From Pyxidicoccus xibeiensis (lineage in GTDB: Bacteria; Myxococcota; Myxococcia; Myxococcales; Myxococcaceae), in the NCBI RefSeq assembly GCF_024198175.1, contig NZ_JAJVKV010000028.1:1-64000 (forward strand): a stretch of 64,000 nt of DNA, written 5' to 3'. Below are positions 15,832-26,805 of the stretch, in pieces. The stretch's first letter is position 1, and every line of letters starts with the position of its first letter. The position numbers and the translations under genes were made by a program. The notes beneath the pieces are model-generated. The model did not search any database, was not told the DNA's origin, and saw only the letters and a program-made list of their open reading frames with translations.

Positions 15832-18347
15832 AACACCTCAGAGCCCTCGAACGAGCGGGCCTCCTCGCGCTGTGTCTCTGCGCCGGGCAGGCCCTGGCGG
15901 ATGCCCGTCTGGAAGCCCGCCGCCACTTCCGCAACGGCATGAGCCTCATCGCCCAGAAGCAGTACGACCGGGGCATCGCCGAGCTGGAAGAGGCCTACGC
16001 CATCAAGCCGCACCCCCACGTCCTCTACAACATCGCCCGCGCGTACCATGACGCCGGCCGGCTGACGGAGGCCCTGGACAGGTACCAGCGCTACCTCGCC
16101 AGCAACCCGCCGGACGCCTCGTCCGTGACGACCACCATCGCCACGCTGGAGGCGAAGCTGAAGGCCAGCGACCCCACCGCGTCCGCCCCGCCAGAGGACC
16201 GCTCCGCGCTGCCCATGCCGCCGCCGCCCGCGAGCGTCCAGACCCAGCAGCAGCTGAGCACCCTGCTGGAGCGGCTGGAGAAGGCGATTGAGCGCGCCGA
16301 GTCCATGCCCTCCGGCGGCGCCCCGCCCTCGGTAACAGCCTCCCCCGTGGCCTCCGCCGCGCCGGGCGTTCCGGAAGCCTCGGAGGACCAGGGCGCGGTG
16401 CCCTACGAGGAGCGCGTGGTGACGGCGAGCCGCCGCGCCCAGTCCTCGCTGGAGGCGCCCAACGCCACCACCGTCATCACCTCCGAGGACATCCGCCTGT
16501 CCGGCGCCACCAGCCTGCCGGAGCTCTTGCGGCGCGTGCCGGGCGCGGACGTCATGGCGCTGGGCGTGGGCAGCGCCAACGTGTCGCTGCGCGGCTTCAA
16601 CCAGCGCATCGCCAACAAGGTGCTGGTGCTGGTGGACGGCCGCACGGAGTACCAGGACTTCCTCGGGCTGACGCTCTGGTCCTCCATCCCCATCGGCCTG
16701 GAGGAAATCGAGCGCATCGAGGTCATCCGCGGCCCTGGCAGCGCGCTGTACGGCGCCAACGCCATGCTGGGCGTCATCAACATCATCACCCAGGCCCCCG
16801 GCAGCGGCCCGCGCGCGCGCTTCTCCGCCACCGGCGGCACCGGCAACACCGTGGCCGGCTCGTTCCTCAGCCACGGCAGCTCCGGCGCCATGCGCTACCG
16901 CGCGGCGGTGGCGTACCAGCAGGCGGACAAGTGGAGCCGCGACTTTGGCGACGGCCGCCCGGACATGGAGCTGAAGGACCCGGATCCGGACATCGGCGTG
17001 CGGGGCGCGCGCGGCACGCTGTCCGCCGTGTACACCTTCTCCGAGGGGCGCGAGGTGGGCCTGTCCGGCGGCGTGCACCGCTACACCACGGAAATCTATC
17101 CGCTGGGCCTCTTGCGCAACTACTTCATGGACGGCCTCGGCGCGTACGCCAAGGGCGACGTGGAGCTGGGGCCGCTCAAGCTGAAGACCTTCTGGAACCA
17201 CATCTCCGGTGACGCGGGGCCGCAGTACGAGGCCATCGGCCAGCGCTCGCTGGGCACCCGCCTGTCCTCCAACCTCTTCAACGCGGAGCTGCTCTTCGCG
17301 CGCGCCTTCCAGCTGGGCGGCGAGCACCAGCTCAACGTCGGGGTGGAGGGCCGCCTCAAGCGCGTGGGCTGGGACTACCTGGGCCCGCTGCGCCAGGAGG
17401 TCCACGCCGCCGCCTTCGTCCAGGACGAGTGGCGCCTGGTGGAGCCCTTGCGGCTGGTGGCCAGCTACCGCGTGGACCGGCACCCGCTGCTGGACGACGG
17501 GCAGCCGGGCCTGGCGCACTCGCCGCGCCTGTCCGCGCTGTTCATCCCCTTCGAGGGCCATGCCTTCCGCGCCAGCGCGGCCTCCGCCTTCCGCGAGCCG
17601 ACGTTCCTGGAGAGCTACACCCGCCTCCCCGTCCCCGTGCCGGGCGTCAACGGCGCCAGCGCGCTCACCACCGGCAACACGCGCCTGCGCGCCGAGCGCC
17701 TCACCGCCTTCGAGCTGGGCTGGCGCGGCGAGGCCGCGGAGCTGGGCCTGGACTGGGACGTGGCCCTCTACCAGAACACGGTGCGAGACCTCATCGGCCT
17801 GTCCGCCGTGCAGCGGCTGCCGGCCGGCGAGTCCTACGACGCGGGCAGCGGCACGTACCTGCTGGGCCGCTCCTTCTTCCAGAACGAGGACGCCGTCTAC
17901 ACCGCGCGCGGCGCGGAGGCCGGCATCAACATGGCGCCGGTGGACGGCCTGGGCCTGAAGCTGAGCGCCGCCTTCCAGAGCGTCTCGTCGGACCGCGAGG
18001 AGAAGTCCGAGTGCGGCCCGTGCAGCCAGGCTCCGCAGCTCAAGCTGTACGGCGGCGTCACCTACCGCACGAAGGCGGACCTGGAGTTCGGCGTGGACGC
18101 GGCCTTCACCTCGGCCACCACCTGGATCGAACGCGAGCCCGCCGCGGCGGACCCCACCCGCATCGACCTGCTGTCCAACCCCCTGAAGGCCCATGCCGTC
18201 GTCAACGCGCGCGTGGGCTACGAGGCGGTGAAGGACACGGTGGACGTCGCGCTGGTGGGCAGCCACCTGGGCGGCGCGCACTCGCAGCACCCCTTCGGCA
18301 ATCGCATCGAGCGGCGCGTCTACGCAACTGTGACGGTGACTCCATGA
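15828..18347 (+). CDS. TonB-dependent receptor with N-terminal TPR domain
   Basis: An 839-residue outer-membrane protein. A signal peptide (about 1-24) is followed by a TPR-like region (about 28-95: RRHFRNGMSLIAQKQYDRGI, YNIARAYHDAGRLTEALDRY). A Pro/Ala linker contains a short coiled coil (about 138-160). A TonB-box-like ERVVTAS stretch precedes the plug (about 200-310: LPELLRRVPGADV, IEVIRGPGSALYGANAMLGVINI) and the barrel. Ordinary receptors start at the TonB box; the TPR extension in front of it is unusual and would hang in the periplasm. The substrate is not evident. The GTG start overlaps the kinase stop and the stop overlaps the next lipoprotein (ATGA). Confidence 0.9.
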   Translation: MKHLRALERAGLLALCLCAGQALADARLEARRHFRNGMSLIAQKQYDRGIAELEEAYAIKPHPHVLYNIARAYHDAGRLTEALDRYQRYLASNPPDASSVTTTIATLEAKLKASDPTASAPPEDRSALPMPPPPASVQTQQQLSTLLERLEKAIERAESMPSGGAPPSVTASPVASAAPGVPEASEDQGAVPYEERVVTASRRAQSSLEAPNATTVITSEDIRLSGATSLPELLRRVPGADVMALGVGSANVSLRGFNQRIANKVLVLVDGRTEYQDFLGLTLWSSIPIGLEEIERIEVIRGPGSALYGANAMLGVINIITQAPGSGPRARFSATGGTGNTVAGSFLSHGSSGAMRYRAAVAYQQADKWSRDFGDGRPDMELKDPDPDIGVRGARGTLSAVYTFSEGREVGLSGGVHRYTTEIYPLGLLRNYFMDGLGAYAKGDVELGPLKLKTFWNHISGDAGPQYEAIGQRSLGTRLSSNLFNAELLFARAFQLGGEHQLNVGVEGRLKRVGWDYLGPLRQEVHAAAFVQDEWRLVEPLRLVASYRVDRHPLLDDGQPGLAHSPRLSALFIPFEGHAFRASAASAFREPTFLESYTRLPVPVPGVNGASALTTGNTRLRAERLTAFELGWRGEAAELGLDWDVALYQNTVRDLIGLSAVQRLPAGESYDAGSGTYLLGRSFFQNEDAVYTARGAEAGINMAPVDGLGLKLSAAFQSVSSDREEKSECGPCSQAPQLKLYGGVTYRTKADLEFGVDAAFTSATTWIEREPAAADPTRIDLLSNPLKAHAVVNARVGYEAVKDTVDVALVGSHLGGAHSQHPFGNRIERRVYATVTVTP

Positions 18348-19582
18348 AGCGCCCCTTCCTGTCCTGGACGAAGCCCCTGGGTGGGCTCGTCCTCGCGTCC
18401 CTCGTCGGGCTCGGCTGCGAGGCCCCGCCCGTGGTGCCCACCGCGGACGGCCGGCAGAACACGCAGTCCGCCCGCCTCGAGGGCAGCCTGGTGGTGCAGT
18501 CGCGCGCGCGCGGCAACGCGGTGGTGTTCCTCTACGACGCCGAGCGCCCTCCCCCGCCGCAGGGCACCGGCCGCCCGCTGGCCTTCACCGTCGTCCCCGC
18601 CGAGCGGCTCTTCGGCCCGGCCCTGGGCACCACCGCGCCGGGCCCCTTCACCGCGCCCTTCAGCTTCAGCCTGGTGCCCGCGGGCCGCTACATGCTGCGC
18701 GGCTTCATCGACGCGGACACCTGCGGCGTCGCGGCCACCCAGCCCTGCCACCGCCCGGACTTCATCCCCTGGTACGGCGTCACCAGCGAGCCCAACGCGG
18801 GCGACGTGGGCGGCGCCGCGGTGGACCCCACCACCGGCGCGCAGCTCGTCCTCGAAGTCACGGCGGACGCGGAGGGCCAGCCCCAGCCCCTCACCGGCGT
18901 CTCCGTGAGCTTCTCCGACACCGCGCGCGTGCCGGTGGACCGGCCCGCCTTCCAGGTGGTGGGAGGAGAGCGCGCGCTCGGGAGCACCGCGAGGGTGCTC
19001 CGCCTGCAGCCCCTGCCCATCCAGGACGGCGCGGTGGACCAGCGGCCCCAGGGCTTCGTCGTCAGCTACGTGGACGCCGACCGCGACGGCCAGCCGGACG
19101 ACGCCAACCGCGACGGCGTGCCGGACCTCTGGCCGCGCGTGGTGGTGCGCAAGCTGGCGGAGAACGTGCCCGGCTCCCCCGACGACAACGACCTGGACCG
19201 CAACGGCGTACCGGACCCCACCGGGGTGGACTACCCACATGCGGACGGCCGCCAGGACGGCCAGCCGGACGTGGTGGTGCTCGCCGCGGGCCTGGTGCCG
19301 GACGGACCCATCGCCGCCCTCACCGACGAGCAGGGCCAGCCGCGCATGCAGCCGGCCGTCGTGCCGGAGCTGCAGGTGGTCGTCCGCCCGCAAGCCCTCG
19401 ACATCCGGGATTCCGCCGCTCCCGCCCCTCTCAAGGACCTGCCCCGGGGCCGTTACGCGCTCGTGGTGATCCAGTCCACCGGCCAGACATGGCGTGTGCC
19501 CAATGAACTGGACCCGGCCCTGGCCGCTGGCGTAGGACTTCCAGCCCTGGAGAGTCAGGCCTTCGTCCTCGAAGTTCAGTGA
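18344..19582 (+). CDS. Lipoprotein with Asp-rich (calcium-binding-like) repeats
   Basis: A 412-residue lipoprotein with a signal peptide ending LVGLGC (lipid-modified Cys25). The body is beta-rich and contains Asp-rich motifs such as DADRDGQPDDANRDGVPD and DDNDLDRNGVPD that resemble thrombospondin type-3 or dockerin calcium-binding loops. No enzyme motif is seen. It is translationally coupled (ATGA) to the TonB-dependent receptor, so it may be the surface or periplasmic partner that captures the ligand, as SusD-like proteins do for SusC, although it has no similarity to SusD. Inferred role: accessory lipoprotein of this uptake or sensing operon. Confidence 0.75.
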   Translation: MKRPFLSWTKPLGGLVLASLVGLGCEAPPVVPTADGRQNTQSARLEGSLVVQSRARGNAVVFLYDAERPPPPQGTGRPLAFTVVPAERLFGPALGTTAPGPFTAPFSFSLVPAGRYMLRGFIDADTCGVAATQPCHRPDFIPWYGVTSEPNAGDVGGAAVDPTTGAQLVLEVTADAEGQPQPLTGVSVSFSDTARVPVDRPAFQVVGGERALGSTARVLRLQPLPIQDGAVDQRPQGFVVSYVDADRDGQPDDANRDGVPDLWPRVVVRKLAENVPGSPDDNDLDRNGVPDPTGVDYPHADGRQDGQPDVVVLAAGLVPDGPIAALTDEQGQPRMQPAVVPELQVVVRPQALDIRDSAAPAPLKDLPRGRYALVVIQSTGQTWRVPNELDPALAAGVGLPALESQAFVLEVQ

Positions 19583-19592
19583 GTCCGTTGCT

Positions 19593-19621
19593 TTGACTTC
19601 GGCCTGTCCTTCCGTCAACAT
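19593..19621 (+). promoter_or_regulatory. Possible sigma-70-type promoter for the receiver gene
   Basis: TTGACT (19593-19598), a 17-base spacer and CAACAT (19616-19621). The -35 is good and the -10 weak (3 of 6 matches). It lies 46 bases before the ATG at 19667. The -10 sits in a small palindrome GTCAACATGAC (19614-19624). It would let the receiver be expressed separately from the kinase operon. Confidence 0.35.
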
Positions 19622-19666
19622 GACAAAGTTTCCAGGGGGACAGCCCCACCTGAGGTTGATGATCCG

Positions 19667-20149
19667 ATGAAGGCCGGAACCCTCCCCTCTCCCGAGCCCG
19701 TACCCTCCCGTCCCACGACGGAGGCTCCCCGCCCCCTGGGCGCTCGCCCTGTCACGGGCGCGGCGCCCCAGCGCGTCCTGCTGGTGGACGACAGCCGCTC
19801 CATCCGGACGCTGCTGAAGATCTACCTGATGGCTCGCAACTTCGAGTTCCTCGAGGCGGAGTCCGCCGAAGAGGGCCTCAAGGTCGCCGAGTCGGGGCCG
19901 GTGGACCTCATCCTCACCGACTTCCACATGGACGGGATGAACGGCGCCGACTTCGCGGCGCAGATTCGCGCCAGCACCAACGCGAAGCTGTCCAAGGTGC
20001 CCATCCTGATGATGACGGGTGACCCGAACGTGGCGGAGGTCCGCGCCCTGGGTCAGAAGGCCGGCATCAGCGCCTTCGTGCGCAAGCCGGTGAGCTGCGC
20101 GCAGCTGATGACGCTGGTGGACACCATCCTCCCGCTGCCGCGCAAGTAG
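19667..20149 (+). CDS. Response regulator, single receiver domain
   Basis: A 160-residue protein: about 35 residues of Pro-rich N-terminal tail, then a receiver with the DD pair at 41-42, phospho-acceptor Asp85 in LILTDFHMDGMNG, Thr in LMMTGD and Lys in FVRKPVS. There is no output domain. Its KIYLM segment and the K-P-V-S end match the chemosensory receiver at 1895-2281, so they are probably paralogues. It follows the TonB-receptor operon by 84 bp and may have its own promoter. No histidine kinase lies next to it, so its partner is unknown. Confidence 0.88.
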   Translation: MKAGTLPSPEPVPSRPTTEAPRPLGARPVTGAAPQRVLLVDDSRSIRTLLKIYLMARNFEFLEAESAEEGLKVAESGPVDLILTDFHMDGMNGADFAAQIRASTNAKLSKVPILMMTGDPNVAEVRALGQKAGISAFVRKPVSCAQLMTLVDTILPLPRK

Positions 20150-20154
20150 TCCCC

Positions 20155-20173
20155 GCCGCGCGCCTCGCGCGGC
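20155..20173. terminator. Hairpin between convergent receiver and msrQ genes
   Basis: GCCGCGCG (20155-20162) and CGCGCGGC (20166-20173) form a perfect 8-bp stem with a 3-base loop, in a 27-bp gap between convergent stop codons. It is followed by TTCCTA. It probably serves as a terminator for both strands. Confidence 0.5.
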
Positions 20174-20176
20174 TTC

Positions 20177-20803
20177 CTACGCCGGGTTCCGGGCCGCCGC
20201 AGCGGCGCGGACCCGGCGTTTTCGCGTCGCCTCACCCACGCGGATGGCCAGCAGCAGCGCCAGCACCGCGCCGTAGATGAGCGGCTCGGTGGCGTCCTTC
20301 TTCACGCGCCACACGAAGTGCACCACGCCCAGCGCCGCCGCCACGTAGGCCAGCCGGTGCAGGCGCTGCCAGCGCGGGAAGCCCAGCCGGCGCACCCACG
20401 CCTTCGTCGACGTGACGGCCAGCGGCACCAGCAGCACCAGGGCGGTGAAGCCCACGGTGATGAAGGGCCGCTTGCCGATGTCCTCCAGGATGGCGCCCAG
20501 CGCCAGCCCCTGGTCCAGCACCGCGTAGACGAGGAAGTGCGCGCACGCGTACGTGAAGGCCAGCAGGCCCAGGGTGCGGCGCACGCGCGCGGGCCACGTC
20601 CACTTGAAGACGAGCCGCAGCGGGGTGCACGCCAGCGACGCCAGCAGCAGCACCAGCGCGAGCAGGCCCGTCTGGTGGAGCGCGGCCTCAATCGCGTTGG
20701 CGCCCAAATCTCCCCGGGGGCCCTGCACGGCCAGCATCAGCAGGGGCGCGAGTCCGCCCGCGGTGAGCGCGGGGTTGAGCCAGGGTTGGGGAGGCGAGGC
20801 CAT
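20177..20803 (-). CDS. msrQ: Haem-binding membrane subunit of methionine sulfoxide reductase MsrPQ
   Basis: A 208-residue membrane protein of the ferric reductase-like transmembrane family with about six hydrophobic helices. His residues suited to haem b binding lie in TYACAHFLVY, WQRLHRLAYV and GVVHFVW. MsrQ takes electrons from the quinone pool and passes them to MsrP in the periplasm. The ATG at 20803 begins MASPPQPWLNP and lies 14 bases after the msrP stop, giving the standard msrP-msrQ operon. Longer readings upstream overlap msrP and are not real. Confidence 0.93.
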   Translation of the reverse strand: MASPPQPWLNPALTAGGLAPLLMLAVQGPRGDLGANAIEAALHQTGLLALVLLLASLACTPLRLVFKWTWPARVRRTLGLLAFTYACAHFLVYAVLDQGLALGAILEDIGKRPFITVGFTALVLLVPLAVTSTKAWVRRLGFPRWQRLHRLAYVAAALGVVHFVWRVKKDATEPLIYGAVLALLLAIRVGEATRKRRVRAAAAARNPA

Positions 20804-20817
20804 GTGTGGGCTCCGGC

Positions 20818-21807
<990 letters not shown>

Positions 21808-21840
21808 GGCCCCTGTATAACGGCCAACCCCGCCCGGCGG

Positions 21841-22650
21841 TTACCGGGAGGCGCCCTCCTGCTCCGGAAGCGCCCCGGCGACGACGGCCGGTGGCCCTCT
21901 CCGAGCGGCCAGGGCGGCCTCGCGGACGCGGGCGTCCTTCATGCGCCACAGCCGCCACCAGGGCGTGCCGGGCGACTGGTGGTGCTCCCAGTGGTAGCCG
22001 AAGAAGTAGCAGGACAGCATGGCCCACATGTGGTTGCGCGGCAGGGTGCGCGCATGGTGGGGCGCCATGTCCGGCGTCTCCGGGCGCCGGTGCGGCAGGT
22101 AGGTGCCGAAGTAGAAGAGCTGCAGCGTGCCCAGCACCGCGGGCAGCACCCAGAAGCCGAGGATGCGCGGCTGGGACACGCCCAGGAAGAGCAACACGTT
22201 GAACTTGGCCGCCATGACGCCCAGCTGCGGCAGCGTGGTGTAGCGGACCATGAACGTGCCCAGCCAGGGCCAGAAGGCCTGGGTGCGGGTGGAGAAGTCC
22301 GGGTCCTCGTCCCCCGTCGGGTCCGCGTGGTGCGCGCGGTGATTCACGACCAGCCGGCGGTAGGACAGGCCCGCGAAGAGGAAGCAGGCGACCGTGCCCA
22401 CCACCTCGTTCACCCAGCGCCGGCGGGACACGGTGCCGTGCATGGCGTCATGGCCGGTGATGAAGAGGCCGGTGCACAGCCAGGCCTGCAGGGCGATGTG
22501 CAGCCAGGTGAGCGGGGCGTCCCAGGGCAGCCCGGGCGCCAGGAGCAGCCACCCGAGGTGCCCGCCCCACGCGCCCAGGACGGTGAGCGCGAGCAGCACG
22601 CCCCAGGGGTCTGGGGGCGCTGGACGGGGATGGCGGGCCGGGGTCTGCAT
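21841..22650 (-). CDS. crtW: Beta-carotene 4-ketolase-like (CrtW-type) membrane di-iron enzyme
   Basis: A 269-residue membrane-bound fatty-acid-hydroxylase/desaturase superfamily protein. The three histidine clusters are HDAMH (67-71), HRAHH (104-108) and HWEHH (220-224), together with FGTYLPHR and FGYHWEHHQSPGTPWWR; these match the CrtW group, which adds keto groups to the beta-ionone ring of carotenoids using O2 (comparison from memory). No other carotenoid gene is nearby. Myxobacterial carotenoids such as myxobacton carry a 4-keto group, so the activity makes sense. A general fatty-acid desaturase is the alternative. It lies upstream of msrPQ on the same strand. Confidence 0.82.
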   Translation of the reverse strand: MQTPARHPRPAPPDPWGVLLALTVLGAWGGHLGWLLLAPGLPWDAPLTWLHIALQAWLCTGLFITGHDAMHGTVSRRRWVNEVVGTVACFLFAGLSYRRLVVNHRAHHADPTGDEDPDFSTRTQAFWPWLGTFMVRYTTLPQLGVMAAKFNVLLFLGVSQPRILGFWVLPAVLGTLQLFYFGTYLPHRRPETPDMAPHHARTLPRNHMWAMLSCYFFGYHWEHHQSPGTPWWRLWRMKDARVREAALAARRGPPAVVAGALPEQEGASR

Positions 22651-22727
22651 CTCTTCTGCTTACTGAGCATGCCCCGCCCGCCGCGCACGAGAAAAGCGCC
22701 GCGGCGGGCCGGGGCAGCGAGGGGTGG

Positions 22728-24443
<1,716 letters not shown>

Positions 24444-24481
24444 GACGCCCTTCCCTACTCCAACGGGTGGCGCCCTTACAG

Positions 24482-24493
24482 CACCACGTGGTG
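24482..24493. promoter_or_regulatory. Perfect 12-bp palindrome in a divergent spacer
   Basis: CACCACGTGGTG is a perfect palindrome 38 bp upstream of the M49 peptidase ATG and 129 bp upstream of the nuclease GTG. It could be an operator for either gene. The CACGTG core is short enough to occur by chance. Confidence 0.3.
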
Positions 24494-24622
24494 AGACGGG
24501 TGAACAGTTGGCAGAGGGCTTGCTTCGAGTCCGGACGGCCAGGGAGCGCCCCTGCCTCCATGGAATGTCAGGGGTCACCCGTAGACTCTTCTACTCATCA
24601 GGTTGTATAGGGAGGTGGAGGC

Positions 24623-25156
24623 GTGGGGGTCGAGGAGGGCTATGCGCGGAGAGTGCAGGAGATGGGGCAGGCAGAGCTTCTCGCGCTGTGGGGACGGGTG
24701 AGGCGGCGCGAACGAATCGAGGGGGGGGCTCCTGGCAGGGCGTTCGAGTTCCTGCTGCTGCGGGCCTTCCAGCTCGAAGGAGCGAAGGTGGTCTGGCCCT
24801 ACGCGAGCGTCATCGAGCAGATCGACGGGGGCGTCTACGTCGATGGACTGTCGTGTCTCGTGGAGGCGAAGGACCACGCCGAGCCCATCGGCTTCGAAGC
24901 CATCGCCAGGCTCTCCGTGCGCATGCAGCGCAGGCCGAGCCCCGCGCTGGGACTGCTGTTCAGCACCAGTGGGTTCACCTGGCCTGCCTTGAAGGCCGTG
25001 GCGGCCCACCCGCTTCGCAATGTCCTGCTCTGGCGCGATACGGACATCGCCATGGCGCTGGAGCACGGCATGCGCGCCTCCCTCCGGCGAAAGTGGCGCG
25101 TCGCCGTCGAAGTGGGAACCCTGGACCATCCACTCGCCAAGGAGGACTTCCGATGA
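24623..25156 (+). CDS. Mrr-like PD-(D/E)XK endonuclease domain protein
   Basis: A 177-residue protein that is essentially one restriction-endonuclease-like domain. An N-terminal helix carries Glu42 (GRAFEFLLLRAF). The core motif IDGGVYVDGLSCLVEAKDH has Asp68 and the Glu81-x-Lys83 dyad expected of PD-(D/E)XK enzymes of the Mrr/REase-4 group. GLLFSTSGFTWPAL is the usual following strand and loop. The GTG at 24623 is preceded by a near-ideal GGAGGTGGAGG. A run of eight G at 24721-24728 lies about 33 codons in. The stop overlaps the next gene (ATGA). DNA or RNA cleavage is inferred from motifs only; no recognition or methylase subunit is adjacent. Confidence 0.8.
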   Translation: MGVEEGYARRVQEMGQAELLALWGRVRRRERIEGGAPGRAFEFLLLRAFQLEGAKVVWPYASVIEQIDGGVYVDGLSCLVEAKDHAEPIGFEAIARLSVRMQRRPSPALGLLFSTSGFTWPALKAVAAHPLRNVLLWRDTDIAMALEHGMRASLRRKWRVAVEVGTLDHPLAKEDFR

Positions 25157-25734
25157 AGCCCCAGGTCATCACCTCGAGCGAGCCCGCGGCCCTGCTGCTG
25201 CGCAGGTTGCTGGGCGCCGAGCTCGAGGGAAGAGTCGACGTGGCGGATGGACGCAGCTGGGTCAACGCCGTCAGCCGTGCCCGCGCGCTGCTCCATGGCG
25301 GCGCCACCGTGGCGCTGGTGCTCGGTCCTCGAAGGAGGCGTGGCCCCGACGCCCGTGAATGGGACAAGGCCTACGTCTATTCCCTGCTCAACCCCGATGC
25401 GGCGCGCACCGGGTTGCCACTGCGAGTGATTCTCCTGCGGGCACCACCGGAAGGGCTCCTCTTCCTGGAGCCCGCCCTCCTGCTGCAGGTCTCCGGCCGC
25501 GAGCCCACGCCGGAGCACCTCGCCTGGGCACGCACCGCCCCACGCGAGGCGCTGTCCGCCCTGCTGGGCGTGAGGCCCACGGCCCTGGCCCGGACGCTGG
25601 CGCTCCGGTTGGAAGGGGTGGACATGACGCCTCTCGCCTCACAGCCTGCGATTCAGAAGCTCCGGAAGTTCATCCACACCCAAATTCAACGGTCCGAGCG
25701 GCGCCCCATCCCTGACATGGCGCCCGCCGGTTGA
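25153..25734 (+). CDS. Unknown partner protein of the Mrr-like nuclease
   Basis: A 193-residue protein that I do not recognise with certainty. Its start is fixed by the ATGA overlap with the nuclease gene. The order of elements (SSEPAALLLRRLLG at 8-21, DGRSWVNAVSRARALL, then a hydrophobic strand ATVALVLGP at 51-59, and RVILLRAPPEGLLFLEP) looks like a small TOPRIM-type domain in which Glu10 is kept but the DxD motif expected after the ALVL strand is replaced by LGP. If right, it would be a catalytically dead TOPRIM-like subunit. This is inference from pattern; a purely novel fold is equally possible. It is surely co-translated with the nuclease. Confidence 0.6.
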   Translation: MKPQVITSSEPAALLLRRLLGAELEGRVDVADGRSWVNAVSRARALLHGGATVALVLGPRRRRGPDAREWDKAYVYSLLNPDAARTGLPLRVILLRAPPEGLLFLEPALLLQVSGREPTPEHLAWARTAPREALSALLGVRPTALARTLALRLEGVDMTPLASQPAIQKLRKFIHTQIQRSERRPIPDMAPAG

Positions 25735-25852
25735 CGGGTGACCCCGCGCGGCGCGACGAAGGTCGGAGCAGACTGCGAACATGCGCGGGCCCTGGGCGCC
25801 CCAGGGTCCCCGGCGCCCTGTCCCGGGCGGGGGTTCGCAAGGAGCCTGCACC

Positions 25853-26662
25853 ATGACGAAGTCACCCCGCCCCGCTTCCTCCGCCCCCCGCTGGCGCGCC
25901 CTGCTGGGCCTGGTGGCCGCGCTCACCCTGGGCCTTGTCTCCGCCCCCGCGCTGGCCGCCGACGAAATCCGCCTGCTCAAGGCCCACAGCGCCGTGAGCT
26001 CCTACCGTGGGCAGAGCTGGCAGGACGTCACGTACACCCTGCTGGTGAAGAACCTCGCCTACGAGAAGTTCGTCTACGTCTACCAGAAGCAGCCGGACGG
26101 CTCCTGGGTGAACCTCCCCGGCACCTACGTGGGCCCCGCCAGCCCGGGCTTCGAAATCTGGCGGGTGACGAAGCAGTACCCCAGCTGGGGAGCGAACCCC
26201 GAGCCCTCGCGTGATTTGGAGTTCGTCCCCCGCCTCGTGGTGGGCGGCACCTTCTACTGGGACAACAACTGGGGGGCGAACTACCACCTCGGCCGGAACG
26301 ACGGCCCCATGCTGCACAACACGAATGTCCTCGTCGACGCCAGCTTCTGGCGGGCCAACGGTGACCTGGACGTCAGCATCGACGTGAAGAACCTCGCGTA
26401 CACGAAGAGCGTGACGGTGGTCTACACCACGGACAACTGGGCCACCTCGCACGAGGCGCCCGCCGGGTTCGTCAGCGGCTACACCTACGCCTACGCCTAC
26501 ATCAACAGCCCCAACGTGAAGAACGTGGAGCGCTGGCAGGCCCACATCCCCGGCGTCACCGGCGCCTCCTTGAAGTTCGCCGTCCGCTACCAGGTCAACG
26601 GGCAGACGTACTGGGACAACAACTTCGGCCAGGACTACCGGCACGCCGGCCCCACCCCGTAG
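25853..26662 (+). CDS. Secreted protein with two CBM21-like carbohydrate-binding modules
   Basis: A 269-residue protein with a signal peptide (to about residue 36, ending ALAADE) and two similar beta-sandwich halves, about 37-150 and 155-269. Each half ends in the same motif, YWDNNWGANY and YWDNNFGQDY, and contains VKNLAYEKFV or VKNLAYTKSV; this is the signature of CBM21, which binds alpha-glucans such as glycogen and starch. There is no catalytic domain. AAGGAG lies about 10 bases before the ATG. It may bind polysaccharide at the cell surface or in the matrix. Its neighbours (nuclease pair, htpG) give no hint of function. Confidence 0.85.
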   Translation: MTKSPRPASSAPRWRALLGLVAALTLGLVSAPALAADEIRLLKAHSAVSSYRGQSWQDVTYTLLVKNLAYEKFVYVYQKQPDGSWVNLPGTYVGPASPGFEIWRVTKQYPSWGANPEPSRDLEFVPRLVVGGTFYWDNNWGANYHLGRNDGPMLHNTNVLVDASFWRANGDLDVSIDVKNLAYTKSVTVVYTTDNWATSHEAPAGFVSGYTYAYAYINSPNVKNVERWQAHIPGVTGASLKFAVRYQVNGQTYWDNNFGQDYRHAGPTP

Positions 26663-26805
26663 CCCCGGGTGGGAGGCGCCCCGGGACACGGCCGCCGGGC
26701 TGGCCGGCGGGCATGCTTCCGGGGCCCCTGCCCTCGACACGCCCTTTTCCATGGTTATGGGGAGACGACGCTCGCGCTCCATGGAGCGCCCGGAGGCCTT
26801 GCTAC

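Noticed and set aside
18361..19582. SusD homologue as partner of the TonB receptor
   Set aside because: The lipoprotein has neither SusD-type helical TPR sequence nor its motifs; only its position is similar.
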